From Cyclina sinensis (lineage: Eukaryota; Mollusca; Bivalvia; Venerida; Veneridae), in the NCBI GenBank assembly GCA_012932295.1, contig JAAONU010000004.1, positions 6,147,030-6,211,029 on the forward strand: DNA of 64,000 nt, written 5' to 3'. The notes under the pieces are model-generated. The model was not told the origin of the DNA, did no database searches, and saw nothing but the letters and a program-made list of their open reading frames with translations. Numbering within the stretch: the stretch's first letter is position 1; each line of letters starts with the position of its first letter. Below, in pieces: positions 12,309-23,639 of the stretch. The position numbers and the translations under genes are program-made.

Positions 12309-12912
12309 CTCTGTGTCTCTAAAACCTCAGAAGGCTGTCTTTATTGCCACCTTATTCAGGATCTTTGTGTGTCTAACACTTTAGAAAGCTGTCTGTATTG
12401 CCACACTTTTCAGGTTCTCTGTGTCTCAGAAACTTCAGAAAGTTGTCTCTATTGCCACACTATTCAGGTTCTCTGTGTCTCAGAAACTTCAGAAAGCTGT
12501 CTGTATTGCCACACTATTCAGGTTCTCTATGTCTCAGAAACTTCAGAAAGCTGTGTGTATTGCCACACTATTCAGGTTCTCTATGTCTCTAAAACTTCAG
12601 AAAGCTGTGTGTATTGCCACACTATTCAGGTTCTCTGTGTCTCAGAAACTTCAGAAAGTTGTCTCTATTGCCACACTATTCAGGTTCTCTGTGTCTCAGA
12701 AACTTCAGAAAGCTGTGTGTATTGCCACACTATTCAGGTTCTCTATGTCTCTAAAACTTCAGAAAGCTGTGTGTATTGCCACACTATTCAGGTTCTCTAT
12801 GTCTCTAAAACTTCAGAAAGCTGTCTGTATTGCCACACTATTCAGGTACTCTGTGTATCTGAAACTTAAGTACCCTGTCTGTATTGCCACACTTTCCAGG
12901 TTCTGTGTGTCT
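12309..12912. repeat. Minisatellite, 54-bp unit, about 11 copies
   Basis: Head-to-tail copies of a unit with CTCTGTGTCTCAGAAACTTC, AGAAAGCTGT and TATTGCCACACTATTCAGG. Central copies are nearly identical, and the edges are diverged. The 54-bp period keeps three frames open (up to 204 codons). No start context, splice signal or codon bias suggests that these are genes. Confidence 0.93.
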
Positions 12913-14040
12913 CTGAAAACTTGAAGGATTCTAATGTACATGGTCATGAGAGGGTTGCTATGTTGACTTGTGTATTGTGTCATACATTTAATTCTCTGAA
13001 TTATATTCATATTTCACTTGGTACTCATCTTTCTCTTGGTATGGATTTTTGTGCTTCACTCACTAATATGATTATAGGGAACAGAATGGTATCATAGTGA
13101 TACAGAAGTAGCATTTTACGGACAGCATGATATAGAGAAATTATTCTGATATTTTTGTCCATGGTCCCAGGTCTTGTTACAGGGAAAATATAATGGGTAT
13201 ATTACTGAAACTTAGGTTTAAAAATGTTAGCACCAACATATGCAGAAAAAAGAGCTGAAATCAAAGGACTGCGATGGCACCCTTTTGTGGCGACTTCTTG
13301 CATTTGACAGTTTGAAGCCCATGGTAGGAATTAAAGGTGTCTGTAAGCTATGAAGTCAACATTCTTTTTTTGAGAAAAACAAATAGAAGTAGCTAATTTA
13401 GTACTCTTCAAATTTTAGGTTTGATGATGATTATCTGTTTCCAGCAATCTTCAACTTGATATTGTACTTTTTATGCTATTTTTTTTTTATTTAGGGCTCT
13501 TTCATCAAAGAAAGGAATTAACTTGTTATGATGTTCATGCATACAACTGATACTTTTATTGTACTGAAATAGCACTGGCAGCTGAGACAGTCAGAAGCCA
13601 GTTTGACCTTGACCTGCTTGACCTTCACTTGGTTAATGGTGATTAGCTTCTGAAAATCTGCTTGATTTTTTTATAATGAAGATTTGGGTCCAAGATTCAG
13701 TGACTGGTTAAGTTCATAGCCTACTCAGATTCTTTAAATAGTCCTTGTTTTATGTATATGCATTTTGTGACTGCTCCCAAAATGGGACATGTAGCAGTGC
13801 TCCAATATAATTCAATAACTATTCTTTACTGTGTTCTTTGTCTGCTTCTCTTATTAAGGTTTTATAGATAATAGTTCCTTTTATTACAGACATATATTGT
13901 TGTTACAAGATTATGTTGTCTTTTCCAGTTTATTTTGTACTTTTCCTGAACAATAGATATCTGTAGGACATACAAGTAAATTTTTTGGGCTGATTATACC
14001 CCCCAGACAGAATATCTTTGGGCTATATTAAATTAATGTG
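12913..14040. other. Intron-like AT-rich sequence
   Basis: No supported feature. It contains scattered TGACCTTGACC motifs near 13600. Confidence 0.4.
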
Positions 14041-14670
14041 CATTGGTTAGTAGGTCTGTCTGTCTGTCTGTCTGTCCATAGACAAAATTTGTCCTGACTG
14101 TTTCGCAGCAACTATTACTCAGATTTTAATAGTACTTTGCAAGAGTCCTAAGTACCAAGCCTAGTTGTGTTATATCATTGTCACATTCCACTCTGATGAT
14201 TTTTCTTTGAGTTATGACCCTTTGATTTTTTGTGTGCCCCCATTGCTCTTGTCTGTCTGTTTGAAAGTTTGTGACAGATAACACTTTTACTTTTCAGTCA
14301 AGGAAAAGCAGAGTAAAGGCCACTGATTTGGTCAAAATTACTACAAAACGTTTGTCTTTTGCACACGGCCAACTTATGGTCATGAAACTTCACAGGAGTG
14401 TAGATTAGCAAATGAAGTTGCACACATGGGTTTTTTTTTTTTAGTTCCCTGCACCCCCCCCCCAAGGGAGAGCAGAGTTATGGCCCTTGGTTTAGTGAAA
14501 AAAAGCTGCAAAAAGTTTGTGTCATGTGCTCAACAAACACTGTTGCACCCAGGGTCATGAAACTCTACAGGGATATATATCAGCAAGTGAAGTTGTCCAC
14601 ATTGGGTTTTTCATTTCCATCCTTCTAGGTGGAGCAGAGTTATGGTTCTTGATTCCATTCAATGTCTATT
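14041..14670 (+). repeat. Diverged tandem-core repeat with (GTCT)n start
   Basis: A (GTCT)n run at about 14055-14080 is followed by units of roughly 174 bp sharing GGTCATGAAACT, CACAGG/CTACAGG, GCAGAGTTATGG. This is the same general build as the pearl/Helentron-like elements, where a TGTCCGTC-type microsatellite precedes the core. The ends are not resolved. Confidence 0.5.
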
Positions 14671-15479
14671 TTGCTCAAAAGCTTAAAGACCTTTTATCAC
14701 ATTGTTTTCACCTATCTAGAATTAACAAATGCTATGATATCCTCTGTCTTGATTTTCTCCTATAAAAACTTACCAGAAAGTGTTCTTCACAAAAATGCCT
14801 GAAATGCTCCAGGCTAATGCCAAATATTCATCAAAAGAAGTAATTCAGGACTCCTAAGGCTGGCATTGTCAGTTTCCACAGTTCTGTCCTCAGAAGCTGA
14901 AGAAAAGTCATTCATTTTTTTTGAGGAATAAAAGTCTAATTGGTTCAGTAGTGTAATGGCTTTCAAAGTTGATTTCTGGCAGTAATTTGTAGAATAATGT
15001 AATCAAATTAATGATACTGGATTTTGCTTGAAAGACTGTCATGGTTTGGCTTGAAAGACTCATGGCTGAAATGGTTATGCACAAAAGTACTTTCCGTGCT
15101 TTGATTCAAATATTGTTTTTTTTTATTGACATAAAACAGTATTGTTATAGTTTCATCTTTCAATGAATTTTTAAATAGCTTCTGAATTAATACTGATAGC
15201 TGTAGCTACCCTACATTGGTTTAGCTACCACATTGCTGACATTGTTGAACATTGAAAATTTATACATGTATTTTAATATTGTTTCCAAAGAATTGCCATC
15301 TGATCAAAGCAAAGATCTGTTTAAGTAAGTGATTACAAGACTGGCCTTCATTTTCTATCAAAAGAAAAAAGACATATGTTTTGGTTAAGAACTTCTATTC
15401 ATGGGTAGATGTATTGAAAATTACTGTCTGTTCTCTCGTAAGTAAAAGAAAAAAATCTCCAATGACACTGCGAAAAATA

Positions 15480-15785
15480 TGTAGATATACGGGAGTGTAC
15501 GGAATTCCGTATATCATTAATATACGGGTAAAAATACGGAAAACATAAAATACGGAGGTGTACGGTGTCGTATATTCAGCAAATCCGTATTTGACCAAAA
15601 TACGGTGTTCCGTATACTTACAAAACACGGAAAAGAAGATATACGGTGTCTGTATTTTTCTAAAATACGGGAACGTCATAATAAGTCCGTATATTACTAA
15701 AATACGGTATCCTGTATTCTTACAAATACAGGAGTATGCTTGCAAGTCCGTATATTACTCGAATACGGCATTCCGTATATTTGAA
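15480..15785. repeat. Left subterminal CCGTAT/ATACGG array of the CACTA element
   Basis: Dense, mostly palindromically paired motifs (TACGGAATTCCGTA, CCGTATATTACTAAAATACGG-like pairs) at spacings of 10-25 bp. In plant CACTA elements such as En/Spm, subterminal motif arrays bind the element-encoded protein. The same role here is inference. Confidence 0.85.
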
Positions 15786-17859
15786 AAAACGAATATAATA
15801 TCGGTCATAGTTACACAGTTACTGTTATATAGAGTTATAATGACTAGTTGAAACTAAGGATCTGTATATAGGAAAATGTTTTCTTTTCGTAATAATGGTT
15901 TTTCCTTTTTTTTCTTTTTTTTTGGGGGGGGGGAGGGGGTGGGGGTCTGTTAAAACTAAATTCCACTCTTGATTTTATGCCGGATATAAATCATAATCCG
16001 ATGCAGGCGTCTTAATCTTGAAAACGAAATTAAAATGAAACCGACTTACTTTTAATTAATCTGCCCGTGTCTATGTTCTAATATTTATCTCCAAGATGAT
16101 CAGTGATGTGCTTTATTGTCTTAACCAAATTGCAGTATTGGATTGTTAAAGCCGGATATGGATCATAGTTCACAGCAGGGTTTTCAAGTTTTTAACTAAA
16201 TTTAATCAAACCGTGCCTCTTGTTAAAAATTTCCTTGCTGGCTGATCTAATATTGCGTAACAGTGATGTACTTTATTGTCTTGAAACAACATTGCAATTT
16301 AAAGTAGGTTTTCTACGGTGATATTATTTATACTTAAATGTGCTCTTAGGTCTGCTTGTGCTTCTGTCTTTTAGAAGAAAAACTAAACTATAATGACTTT
16401 TAAAAAGTAAAAAATAAATGGCAGGTTCAATAATTCTTAAAAAGACCTTCTATTGAAATAATTAGTTTGCCTTTGCTTTGATTACATCGAGCATGTAGAT
16501 CTAATTTATCTAAACTGTCCTGTTTTTGGTTAGACATCTTTTTTCACCTATGATGAAACATGATTACTTATAAACAGCAAAGAAATTTAAGCCAGTAATA
16601 CAACATTTACAATTTTGCTTCAGAAAAATAAACAGCTTCATAACATTAAACTAGCTTAACCAGTTTGCTGTATGTTATAACAATAAACAAATAGTTTGTT
16701 TGCTATGAGATGTAAATTATCAATTAATATATAGAACGAATAATCAATTTACAGTTACAATTTACTTAGATGAATCATAGATAACATCTCAATCTGACGA
16801 ACTGTTAAATTAAGCTCTTGTGATATTCTCCGGTAGATTAATACTTTTTATTTTATCAAAATTTCACGAAAAACTGACTTTAAGAAGTACATGTTTCTAT
16901 CTTAAAAAGAAATCTGTATAAAAGGGTACAGTTACATGTGTCATAATTATTTCGTTTTCCGTAGTACAAGAAATATCGTCAACAATAATATTTAAAATAA
17001 GAAGAAAAAAAAGCAAACGTATTATTTGTAAGATCAATATCTTACAAACGTGTGCATTGAAGCTATAATTTTTTTCTGCATACACAAACTCGAATGCTGT
17101 ACATGTTAATACTTTGCAAAAAAAAAGAGAGAAAAAAAATCCGAAATGCAAGAAATAAATATTAGAGAAAAGGTCTATTCAGCAGTAGATGCTAAATTTT
17201 ATATAACAATCAGGAACAAATAAAGACCATGTTTTATAGCCTTCAGGCATTTTCTCAAGAGCAAATTTTGTTACTAAAGTGTTTTACTGTGACTGATCAA
17301 GGAACACCGACAAAGACAATTAACGGTGACTTATCAAAACAAAGCTAGTATGTCACCCCCATATTACGTAACCACATCCCTTCTCCACAGGACACCGCGA
17401 AAGACAAAAGAGTGTGATAATAATAGAAGCGCTAAATGATGCACTTTTATTGTCAAGTATTGTTTGAAACTGTATCATAGAATAAAACAATTTTTAGTTA
17501 ACATTCTATATCAACATGCGGTTGATGAGCGAAATGTTTAATTTTGTCCATTTTGTAAACTTTCAGAGGTGTTCAAATAATTGAAATCATATTTTCAACT
17601 TTTGGAAAGGAACAGTTATATGTGATTTACACGACTCAATCTTTAATTTTGAACAGTCAATGGTCTTAATTCACCGTCTTTCATGTATTTAATAATTCAA
17701 GTTAATAATATGTTCAAGTCAGTAATAAAACAAACAGAAAAGTAATAATAATACAATAAAATGATGTCACAGAATTCACGCGATAAAAGACAGCATGTCA
17801 CCTTGAAATGTGCTAAAGTTATACAAAGTTTTACGGGACTTAGGCATCACATCGAAGTT

Positions 17860-17937
17860 AAGCAGCCTTTTAATGGCGGACAGTCACGTGACATTTATAA
17901 TGGCGGCGTTCAATTTATCAGTTATGGAACGGTCTAC
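17860..17937 (+). promoter_or_regulatory. TATA-less promoter-like segment (E-box plus ATGGCGG motifs)
   Basis: An E-box CACGTGAC (about 17885) lies between two AATGGCGG motifs (about 17873 and 17909), a combination common at TATA-less metazoan promoters (USF/MYC-type and YY1-type sites). It sits directly upstream of the candidate start codon at 17938. Local CpG content is higher than the surrounding DNA. Function is inferred from motif content only. Confidence 0.4.
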
Positions 17938-17976
17938 ATGTGCGCTAAAACTTCAGAAGCAGATATAAGATCTTCG
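17938..17976 (+). CDS. Candidate exon 1 of a small gene inside the CACTA element
   Basis: ATG TGC GCT AAA ... TCT TCG|GTAATG gives 13 codons (MCAKTSEADIRSS) ending in phase 0 at an acceptable donor. The acceptor at 21372 accepts phase 0, so the joined product would be 46 residues. The same frame is open upstream to 17761, so the true start could be earlier. An alternative ATGGCGGCG at about 17910 is in another frame and stops after 22 codons. The gene could be a captured host fragment or an accessory gene of the transposon. Identity unknown. Confidence 0.35.
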
Positions 17977-18350
17977 GTAATGATCAATATTCATACATTA
18001 ATAACAGCTTTTTAAAGGCTAACAGTTTATATTTAAAGAGGTTCACTCAGTTATTATCATATTTTAGGCATCACACACAGTCAGGGGTGTTTAAAGTCTT
18101 CGTTTTTATTTATTATTTGCAATGATAGTTTTTTTTTTTTTTTCTTTTTCTCAAGACTAGCTCTACAAGATAATGATTTTTGCGCAGGTGGATCGAGACA
18201 CATGGGTATTTTGGCGACAACATCAACCAAGAAAACCATATTCATCAAGTTTTATTAACTAGATTGGTTCTCTTTTATCATAAAAATATTAGTTCCCCAA
18301 GACGAGAAAGAGAAATATACTGTACCTGTCAGTGTAACAAAGCACATACC

Positions 18351-18507
18351 ATGTGACCAGATCGCCCCAATCAAAGGTAGCGTGGGTTTATTCCATGTGA
18401 TCAATCCCACCAATCAAAGGAAGCGTGGGTTTATTTCATGTGATCAGATTGCACCAATCAAGTATAACTTGTGTTCACCTATCCAATCATTTCTTTGGGC
18501 GCGAAAT
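18351..18507 (+). promoter_or_regulatory. Promoter-like region: triplicated CCAAT unit plus E2F-like site
   Basis: Three head-to-tail copies of a ~44-bp unit (starts 18351, 18395, 18438) each carry CATGTGAYCA and CCAATCAA. The first two also share AGCGTGGGTTTATT. A fourth CCAAT (TATCCAATCAT, 18480) is followed by TTTGGGCGCGAAAT (18494-18507), an E2F-like sequence. Regularly spaced CCAAT boxes next to an E2F site are typical of NF-Y/E2F-driven proliferative promoters. It lies in the middle of the CACTA element, just upstream of a splice donor at 18587. Confidence 0.5.
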
Positions 18508-18529
18508 GGAAGAAGCAGATTTCAGCAAT

Positions 18530-18587
18530 TCATGTCTCAAAAATTGCCTTTTTTCGAAGTCTTCGTCATTTTGAAAACAAAAATGAG
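18530..18587 (+). CDS. Possible transposon first exon ending at a strong donor
   Basis: From the ATG near 18531 an open frame (MSQKLPFFEVFVILKTKM, then AG) reaches ATGAG|GTAAGT, a near-consensus donor, in phase 2. A different upstream ATG (18506) gives a 22-codon frame that stops before the donor and may act as an upstream ORF. The partner exon is not identified: splicing to 21372 would read that exon out of its natural-looking frame. It may be a noncoding or alternative leader exon. Confidence 0.28.
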
Positions 18588-18813
18588 GTAAGTCAAAGTT
18601 TTTGTATAATACTTTTCAGTTTTACTGAACTCATGCTTGGAATTAAATGCTTGATCATGCCCTGCAATGAATGGCTTATGATGATTTTTGTATGCTTCCG
18701 TTTTTAAACGGGTGTTGGTAAGTTCGGTAAAGTGTTGTTCATCGTCAAAATTAAATTCGTATTGCAGATATTAAACTGAATTTTCTTTTGAAAAATATTT
18801 AGATATTATATCA

Positions 18814-19097
18814 AATGACAAGCTACGATTATGTTCACATACTATAGAGATAGAGTTAGGAAGGTATGCTAATGTAGAAAGAGATAAAAGATTGTATAAA
18901 GTATGTGATCAAAAAACTGTAGAGTCTGCAGATAATTTTAATTTATGTTGCTCAGGATACAGCTATATAACACAAAACACTTAGGTCAATGTTCATGGTC
19001 TACTATACAAAAGTTCAATGCATTAACGTCATCTCAAAGTAAAAAATTGATGTATAATCTTGCAAAATATATCAAAGAAGCCTTATGTTTAAGACAG
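18814..19097 (+). pseudogene. LINE reverse-transcriptase-polyprotein C-terminal fragment
   Basis: The translation contains SHTIEIELGRYANVERDKR and a KVCDQKTVESADNF segment, the arginine-rich plus Cys motif found at the C-terminus of many molluscan LINE polyproteins. After a deleted and frameshifted stretch, WSTIQKFNALTSSQSKK and LMYNLAKYIKEALCLRQ follow, matching the usual helical tail. The His/Cys part that normally follows is missing and stops intervene, so this is a dead 3' fragment. It lies inside the CACTA element, either as a nested insertion or as captured DNA. Family recognition is from motif memory, not a search. Confidence 0.6.
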
Positions 19098-21371
19098 ATA
19101 GTGATAAAGTTGTTGTGAAAAGCGCCTTTGATGACGAGTTTAATTGGTGTTTTTGTGCAATTTCTATAAATATATAGTTGTATATAAAAATATATTAGTT
19201 ATTGATGTATCGAGTATTGATGTGTTGCAGTATATTATAAAAGTTTTATATATTTTAAATGTGTTTTCATATTAGTACATTGTCGTTATTAGATAATGAA
19301 CCGATTTAAATCAAAGATCAAGCCGTAATCATTGAATACATTACTTCCTTCAGCGTCATTTTAAGTGTAAAAAAGTAACTATGATTATAAAATTTTAGAA
19401 TCAGTTATAATAATTTTTATAATGACAATTGCATGACAAACACAAATTATATAATTACCTGCGGAGACAAATTAATAACCTATCTAACGACCGACACGTG
19501 TCGTTAGCACCTTTCTATGATCAGCAGTGTACCCCAGCATGCCTTTTCACACCTACTCTATCACCTTTATGGGTACATACAGTATTTTTATTGTTACCAA
19601 TTTTTCCTTTTTTCACTATATAAAATTATTTTACCGATATTTCGGTAAATCATTTGCATATTATAAGATAAGTGAGACTGAATAATTCTGTGAATAAGCC
19701 CTGATAGATAATTGATTATTTGTTTAAACATTCACAAATGTCGGCAATTAGATAATTAACTATTTCATAATCGAAATCAAAATTAAGAAAATTAAAGATT
19801 TTATTAATTAAAAAGACAAAATATGATTCTATAAGACGCATTGGCAATGAAATTGTAAAATGTGTAACATCCTGTTCCTAGTTCCTTAATATGATTGACT
19901 AGAGAATTAATTTTAATTGACAACGCATAAAAAGTTTTTATAATTTGATTAGAATAAATATTTTCATCGGCGTTAAGAACTTACAACGCTAATCAATAAA
20001 TTAGTGTATATAGCATATTAAGCAGAACAGAACAATATATGTTTTTATCAAGGTTTTTACATGGGGTATATCAAATGCTTTGTAGTCGGAAACAAAAGTT
20101 AAATGACTCCGGAACAAGAAATTACTTTAGTTTTTTTTCATAAAGGGAAAAAAAATGATAATACATATAAAAAACAACGAACAAATAACTGCTGAGTTCG
20201 GTACGTTGTATTTAGGGATATTGTTTAGGGGGACCTAATTTATCAAAGTTATTCCTATAAATTAAAGGAAAAATTTCAACAAAAACAGTTTTGATTATCA
20301 TTTTGTTATAGAACTTAAGATGGGAATTAATCAAATTACCATGTCATTAATAAAGGTGTTGATTAGAAGTTGTATGATACACTTGGCCTGTTACGGTAAA
20401 AGTGTTTATCAAGTTAGTGAATACTTATGCCATGATAACAAAATTTATTCGTAAGTCAGTTTAGCTTTTTTCTCCTTATTCAGTGGTATACCTAGCGAAA
20501 AAAGAATTACTGATTGGAAGGACATGAGTTTGCACACCGTTAGGTCAACAACTTTTTTCTTCCATTCTAAAGGTGTATAGAAGCGCAAAATTATGTTGTT
20601 GTTTTTTTCTCATGATATTTTGATTTCTCTTTAATTTTCAGAAGAACAGCTTCTTTAAGTAATAAGCGTTGTTTCCGTTTTTTACATTCATAATTATATT
20701 TTCTTCAATGTAATATAACTAATGAATTTGTTAGTGGAATATAAATTAAAAATCTGTTTTTTACCCGTCTTCTATGAAACATAACATCCCTTCACGTGCT
20801 TCGACAGGTCACGTGCATCACTCAGTAACGGTATATAATTCAATTTTTCAGAGAAATGTAGGACGAACAATTAAATAAATCACATATTCAATATGTATGA
20901 AAATGAAAATGGAAGTTATATTTACATTTCTTCTCCTTACTTATCTTTTCTTGGCTTTACTTATATTTACCTTACTTCTCCTTACTAATCTCTACGCATC
21001 CTTACTTTTGATATTTATGCATCCTTACTTATCTTTCTGCATCCTTACTTCTTATTTGTCTTTATGCATCCATACTTCCTTACGTTTATGCATACCATGT
21101 TTTTTGCAAAATACGCATGCGCAACTTTTAAACATGTGAAAAATAATTCTATGTAAAACTGCGAACACACAAAAAAGTAAGAATGAGAGTAATTAATTGA
21201 TGAAATATGCAACTCTTAATCATTCCAGCATCTTTCCATGACAATAACAATTTCGAAATAGGTAATACATTTTTTATGCAAAAGCGATCAAAACCCGGCA
21301 GTAAATGTTTAAAAGTAATGATTGAAAATTAATTAAAATACAAAATCAATGCTATCATTTTGTATTTTCAG

Positions 21372-21473
21372 ACAAATGGATCTTATGATGCCATTGCAGA
21401 GCTGCAGGAGCAGATGCGAGTCTTGCACGAGTCCCAGAAAAAGTCACAGCCACAAGACAATGAAGAAGAATAA
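21372..21473 (+). CDS. Candidate terminal exon of a small acidic-tailed protein
   Basis: A pyrimidine-rich acceptor (TTTTGTATTTTCAG) is followed by 33 codons and a TAA. The peptide starts TNGSYDAIAELQEQMRVLH, looks like a short amphipathic coiled coil and ends in a polar, acidic tail (SQPQDNEEE). An AATAAA follows at about 21487. It accepts phase 0 and would pair with the exon ending at 17976, or, less likely, with the host exon ending at 6259. There is slight resemblance to the C-terminal coil of MYCBP-like proteins, too weak to name. This is the most coding-like segment in the CACTA element. Confidence 0.45.
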   Translation, partial: TNGSYDAIAELQEQMRVLHESQKKSQPQDNEEE

Positions 21474-22274
21474 AAAAAACAAAAAGAATAAAACTTTATG
21501 AAATGCATGTTGTAAATGTATGTCCTTGTTAGAAACAGTGAAATAACTCACAATAATCCTATAAATCAAGTATGTTTATAAGTGAAACTGGGTCTTATAT
21601 ATAAGCTGTGATCGTAGCAAGTAAAAATGCCACTTCCACATAGTTTAATAAGATTTTTTTAAATATTTCTCATTTATATGTAGTACAGCTAAACAATGAC
21701 CCGTGACTACATACACATACAGTGATACTTGGATTTCTATTGATTAACGATAACGTATGAAACAATACCAATGGCATGAGCTGACAAATCTTTGATATTA
21801 CATATGTTATTGTAATTTGAATATATGTTTCCAAGTGGTCAAGGGTCACTAGTCATTGTTTGCATAACTTCAAGATTGATTTCAGTTATGTTCTTATCTT
21901 TGCAATATGCTTGGTTTTATTATTGATTGTTACTCTTTTATGATCATATTACATTTATTAATAAACTTGTTCATAAAATACTATTTATTAAATTCAGAAC
22001 TTATTTGAATTACTTTTGTTTGTGCACATCCTCATCCTTTACAAGTTACTGAGTTAATTTTTATCATGCTTATGGCATATTTCGTGTACGCCAAAGTAAA
22101 CTTTCTGTCAGTATATCTATTTAAAAAAGGTATGTTTCCTACCGTTCTCTCAGACATTGCAGGTCTTTATATTTTTTCGTATGCTTCAAGTCGATACGAC
22201 GAGGATCTTAACTAGTCTGTTCTAGAAATGAAGTAGTAACTAGATATAATGATCCCGCACATTATGTACATGTA

Positions 22275-22895
22275 AATTATCGGTCTATATTTGGTTCCTG
22301 TATCCTGTAATATATCATGTCCGTATTCTTGATCCGTACATGTAATATAATAAGTCCGTATATGTGTCATGTACGGCTTAAAGCTTTCCCGTATTTATTG
22401 AAAATACAATTCCGTATTTCCTACGTATATCTACAGTATACAAATTCCGTATTCTTGCCCCGTATTTGTGTCATATACGCTTTTAAGCATTTCCGTATTC
22501 TATGAAAATACATTTCCGTATATTCGTCGTATATCTCTAGTATACATAGTCCGTATTCTATCCCGTATATGCATCATGTACGATTTTTAGCTTTCCCGTA
22601 TTCTATAAAAATACAAGTCCGTATATTGGTAAACTAGATGTTGTTATAGCCCGTATATGGCTGAAATACGGGTTTCGTACTGTGCGTATATTACAAATAT
22701 ACGGACACATATACATACATGTATATTGGAAGAATACGGAAATCCGTATTTGTATGACTAATATACGGAGTTCCCGTATACCCGATGTTCCGAATACGGA
22801 TTAGTATTTTATGTCCGTATATTATGCGAATACGTCCCGTATATGCCCGTATATCTAAAAAATACGGGACCGTACACTTCCGTATATTGATGTAT
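22275..22895. repeat. Right subterminal CCGTAT/ATACGG array of the CACTA element
   Basis: About 600 bp with more than 20 CCGTAT or ATACGG motifs, twice the length of the left array. It includes a repeated ~100-bp block (CCGTATTC ... TATGAAAATACA). The array ends a few bases inside the right terminal inverted repeat. Confidence 0.85.
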
Positions 22896-23431
22896 TTTTC
22901 GCAGTGTGATAAGTTCTGGTATGAGTCTTGTCAAAAGAGCATTTCATATTGCTTTGGGTGCAAAGTCTTGCATCAAAAGTGAACTTAAAGTTTGAATTTA
23001 GTCATATAAAATGAATTTTATAAAGTTGAAATAAGATATTGTGACAGAGCATGGAAAATGTGATTAAGTTCCTTGCATGGTACTTATTTGTGATAATTCC
23101 ATCTCTAAGACGGCTGCTAATTGCGATTTCTAGATCGTTTCCTGGATGTGGTGCTGTACATATTTAATAGTATTATTGTCAAGATGATTCTGCACTAAGC
23201 TACTGTTTTGATGTTGCAGTGCACAAATGAATAATACAGAAGCTTTACCTTGTTCCAGAATGGAGAAATGAGCTCAGTAAAGCTCAACATATTTACTACA
23301 GTAATATGAAATTCTTTCTGAGTTAGACAATATGAGATCAGAGACTTGAAACCAGTATTTTTAGCATACATTTAAAGAAGCAGATTGTTAGGTCTTGTAT
23401 GCAGGGAAAAAGTGTTTGGCATTTTATGCAG

Positions 23432-23562
23432 GGAACCATAGTGAGCCAAGAACCAAAGATAAACAACAAATATCTCCAAAAAAGATACTCGGTGTTGGTG
23501 GGAATTACACAGTACAGTCCTACGAAATACCGGAGATTTCAGTGAATTTTGGCCTTCCAGCA
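23432..23562 (+). CDS. Candidate exon 3 of the split host gene
   Basis: The acceptor ATTTTATGCAG is followed by GG and 43 codons, ending CCAGCA|GTAGGT, a good donor in phase 0. The leading GG completes a glycine codon with the last base of exon 6741-6774. The peptide includes SEPRTKDKQQISPKKILG, then GGNYTVQSYEIPEISVNFG and LPA, with balanced composition and no repeats, unlike nearby chance frames. A second possible acceptor, a GTATGCAG copy, lies 29 bp upstream in the same phase. The protein family is not recognised. It lies 526 bp beyond the right end of the CACTA element. Confidence 0.5.
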
Positions 23563-23639
23563 GTAGGTATCCTGGATTCATGAAGTCTTACCCTGTATCT
23601 CTAATATCAGTTAATCAAAATCAAGCTCATGTTTGATAA

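Larger units (their letters stand above)
15466..22906. mobile_element. Complete CACTA (EnSpm)-type DNA transposon, 7,441 bp
   Basis: The left end begins CACTGCGAAAAATATG and the right end reads TATTTTTCGCAGTG. On the reverse strand, the right end gives CACTGCGAAAAATACATC. Beyond 16 near-identical bases, the ends keep similarity through ATATACGG and AGTGTACGG. TGA lies immediately outside both ends (15463-15465 and 22907-22909), the 3-bp duplication expected for CACTA elements. Subterminal arrays of CCGTAT/ATACGG motifs flank both ends. No transposase frame is seen inside; the longest frames are AT-rich or pyrimidine-rich. The interior holds a possible small two-exon gene, a triplicated CCAAT promoter and a LINE fragment. 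Insertion is into the long intron between candidate exons 6741-6774 and 23432-23562. Confidence 0.88.

Noticed and set aside
12255..12924. Open frames of up to 204 codons over the 54-bp array
   Set aside because: Frames stay open because the period is a multiple of three. Cysteine/serine-rich repeats have no start context, promoter or splice support.
20897..21139. 80-codon hydrophobic frame resembling a membrane protein
   Set aside because: A pyrimidine-rich degenerate repeat (CTTACTT, GCATCC) gives leucine/phenylalanine codons by composition alone.
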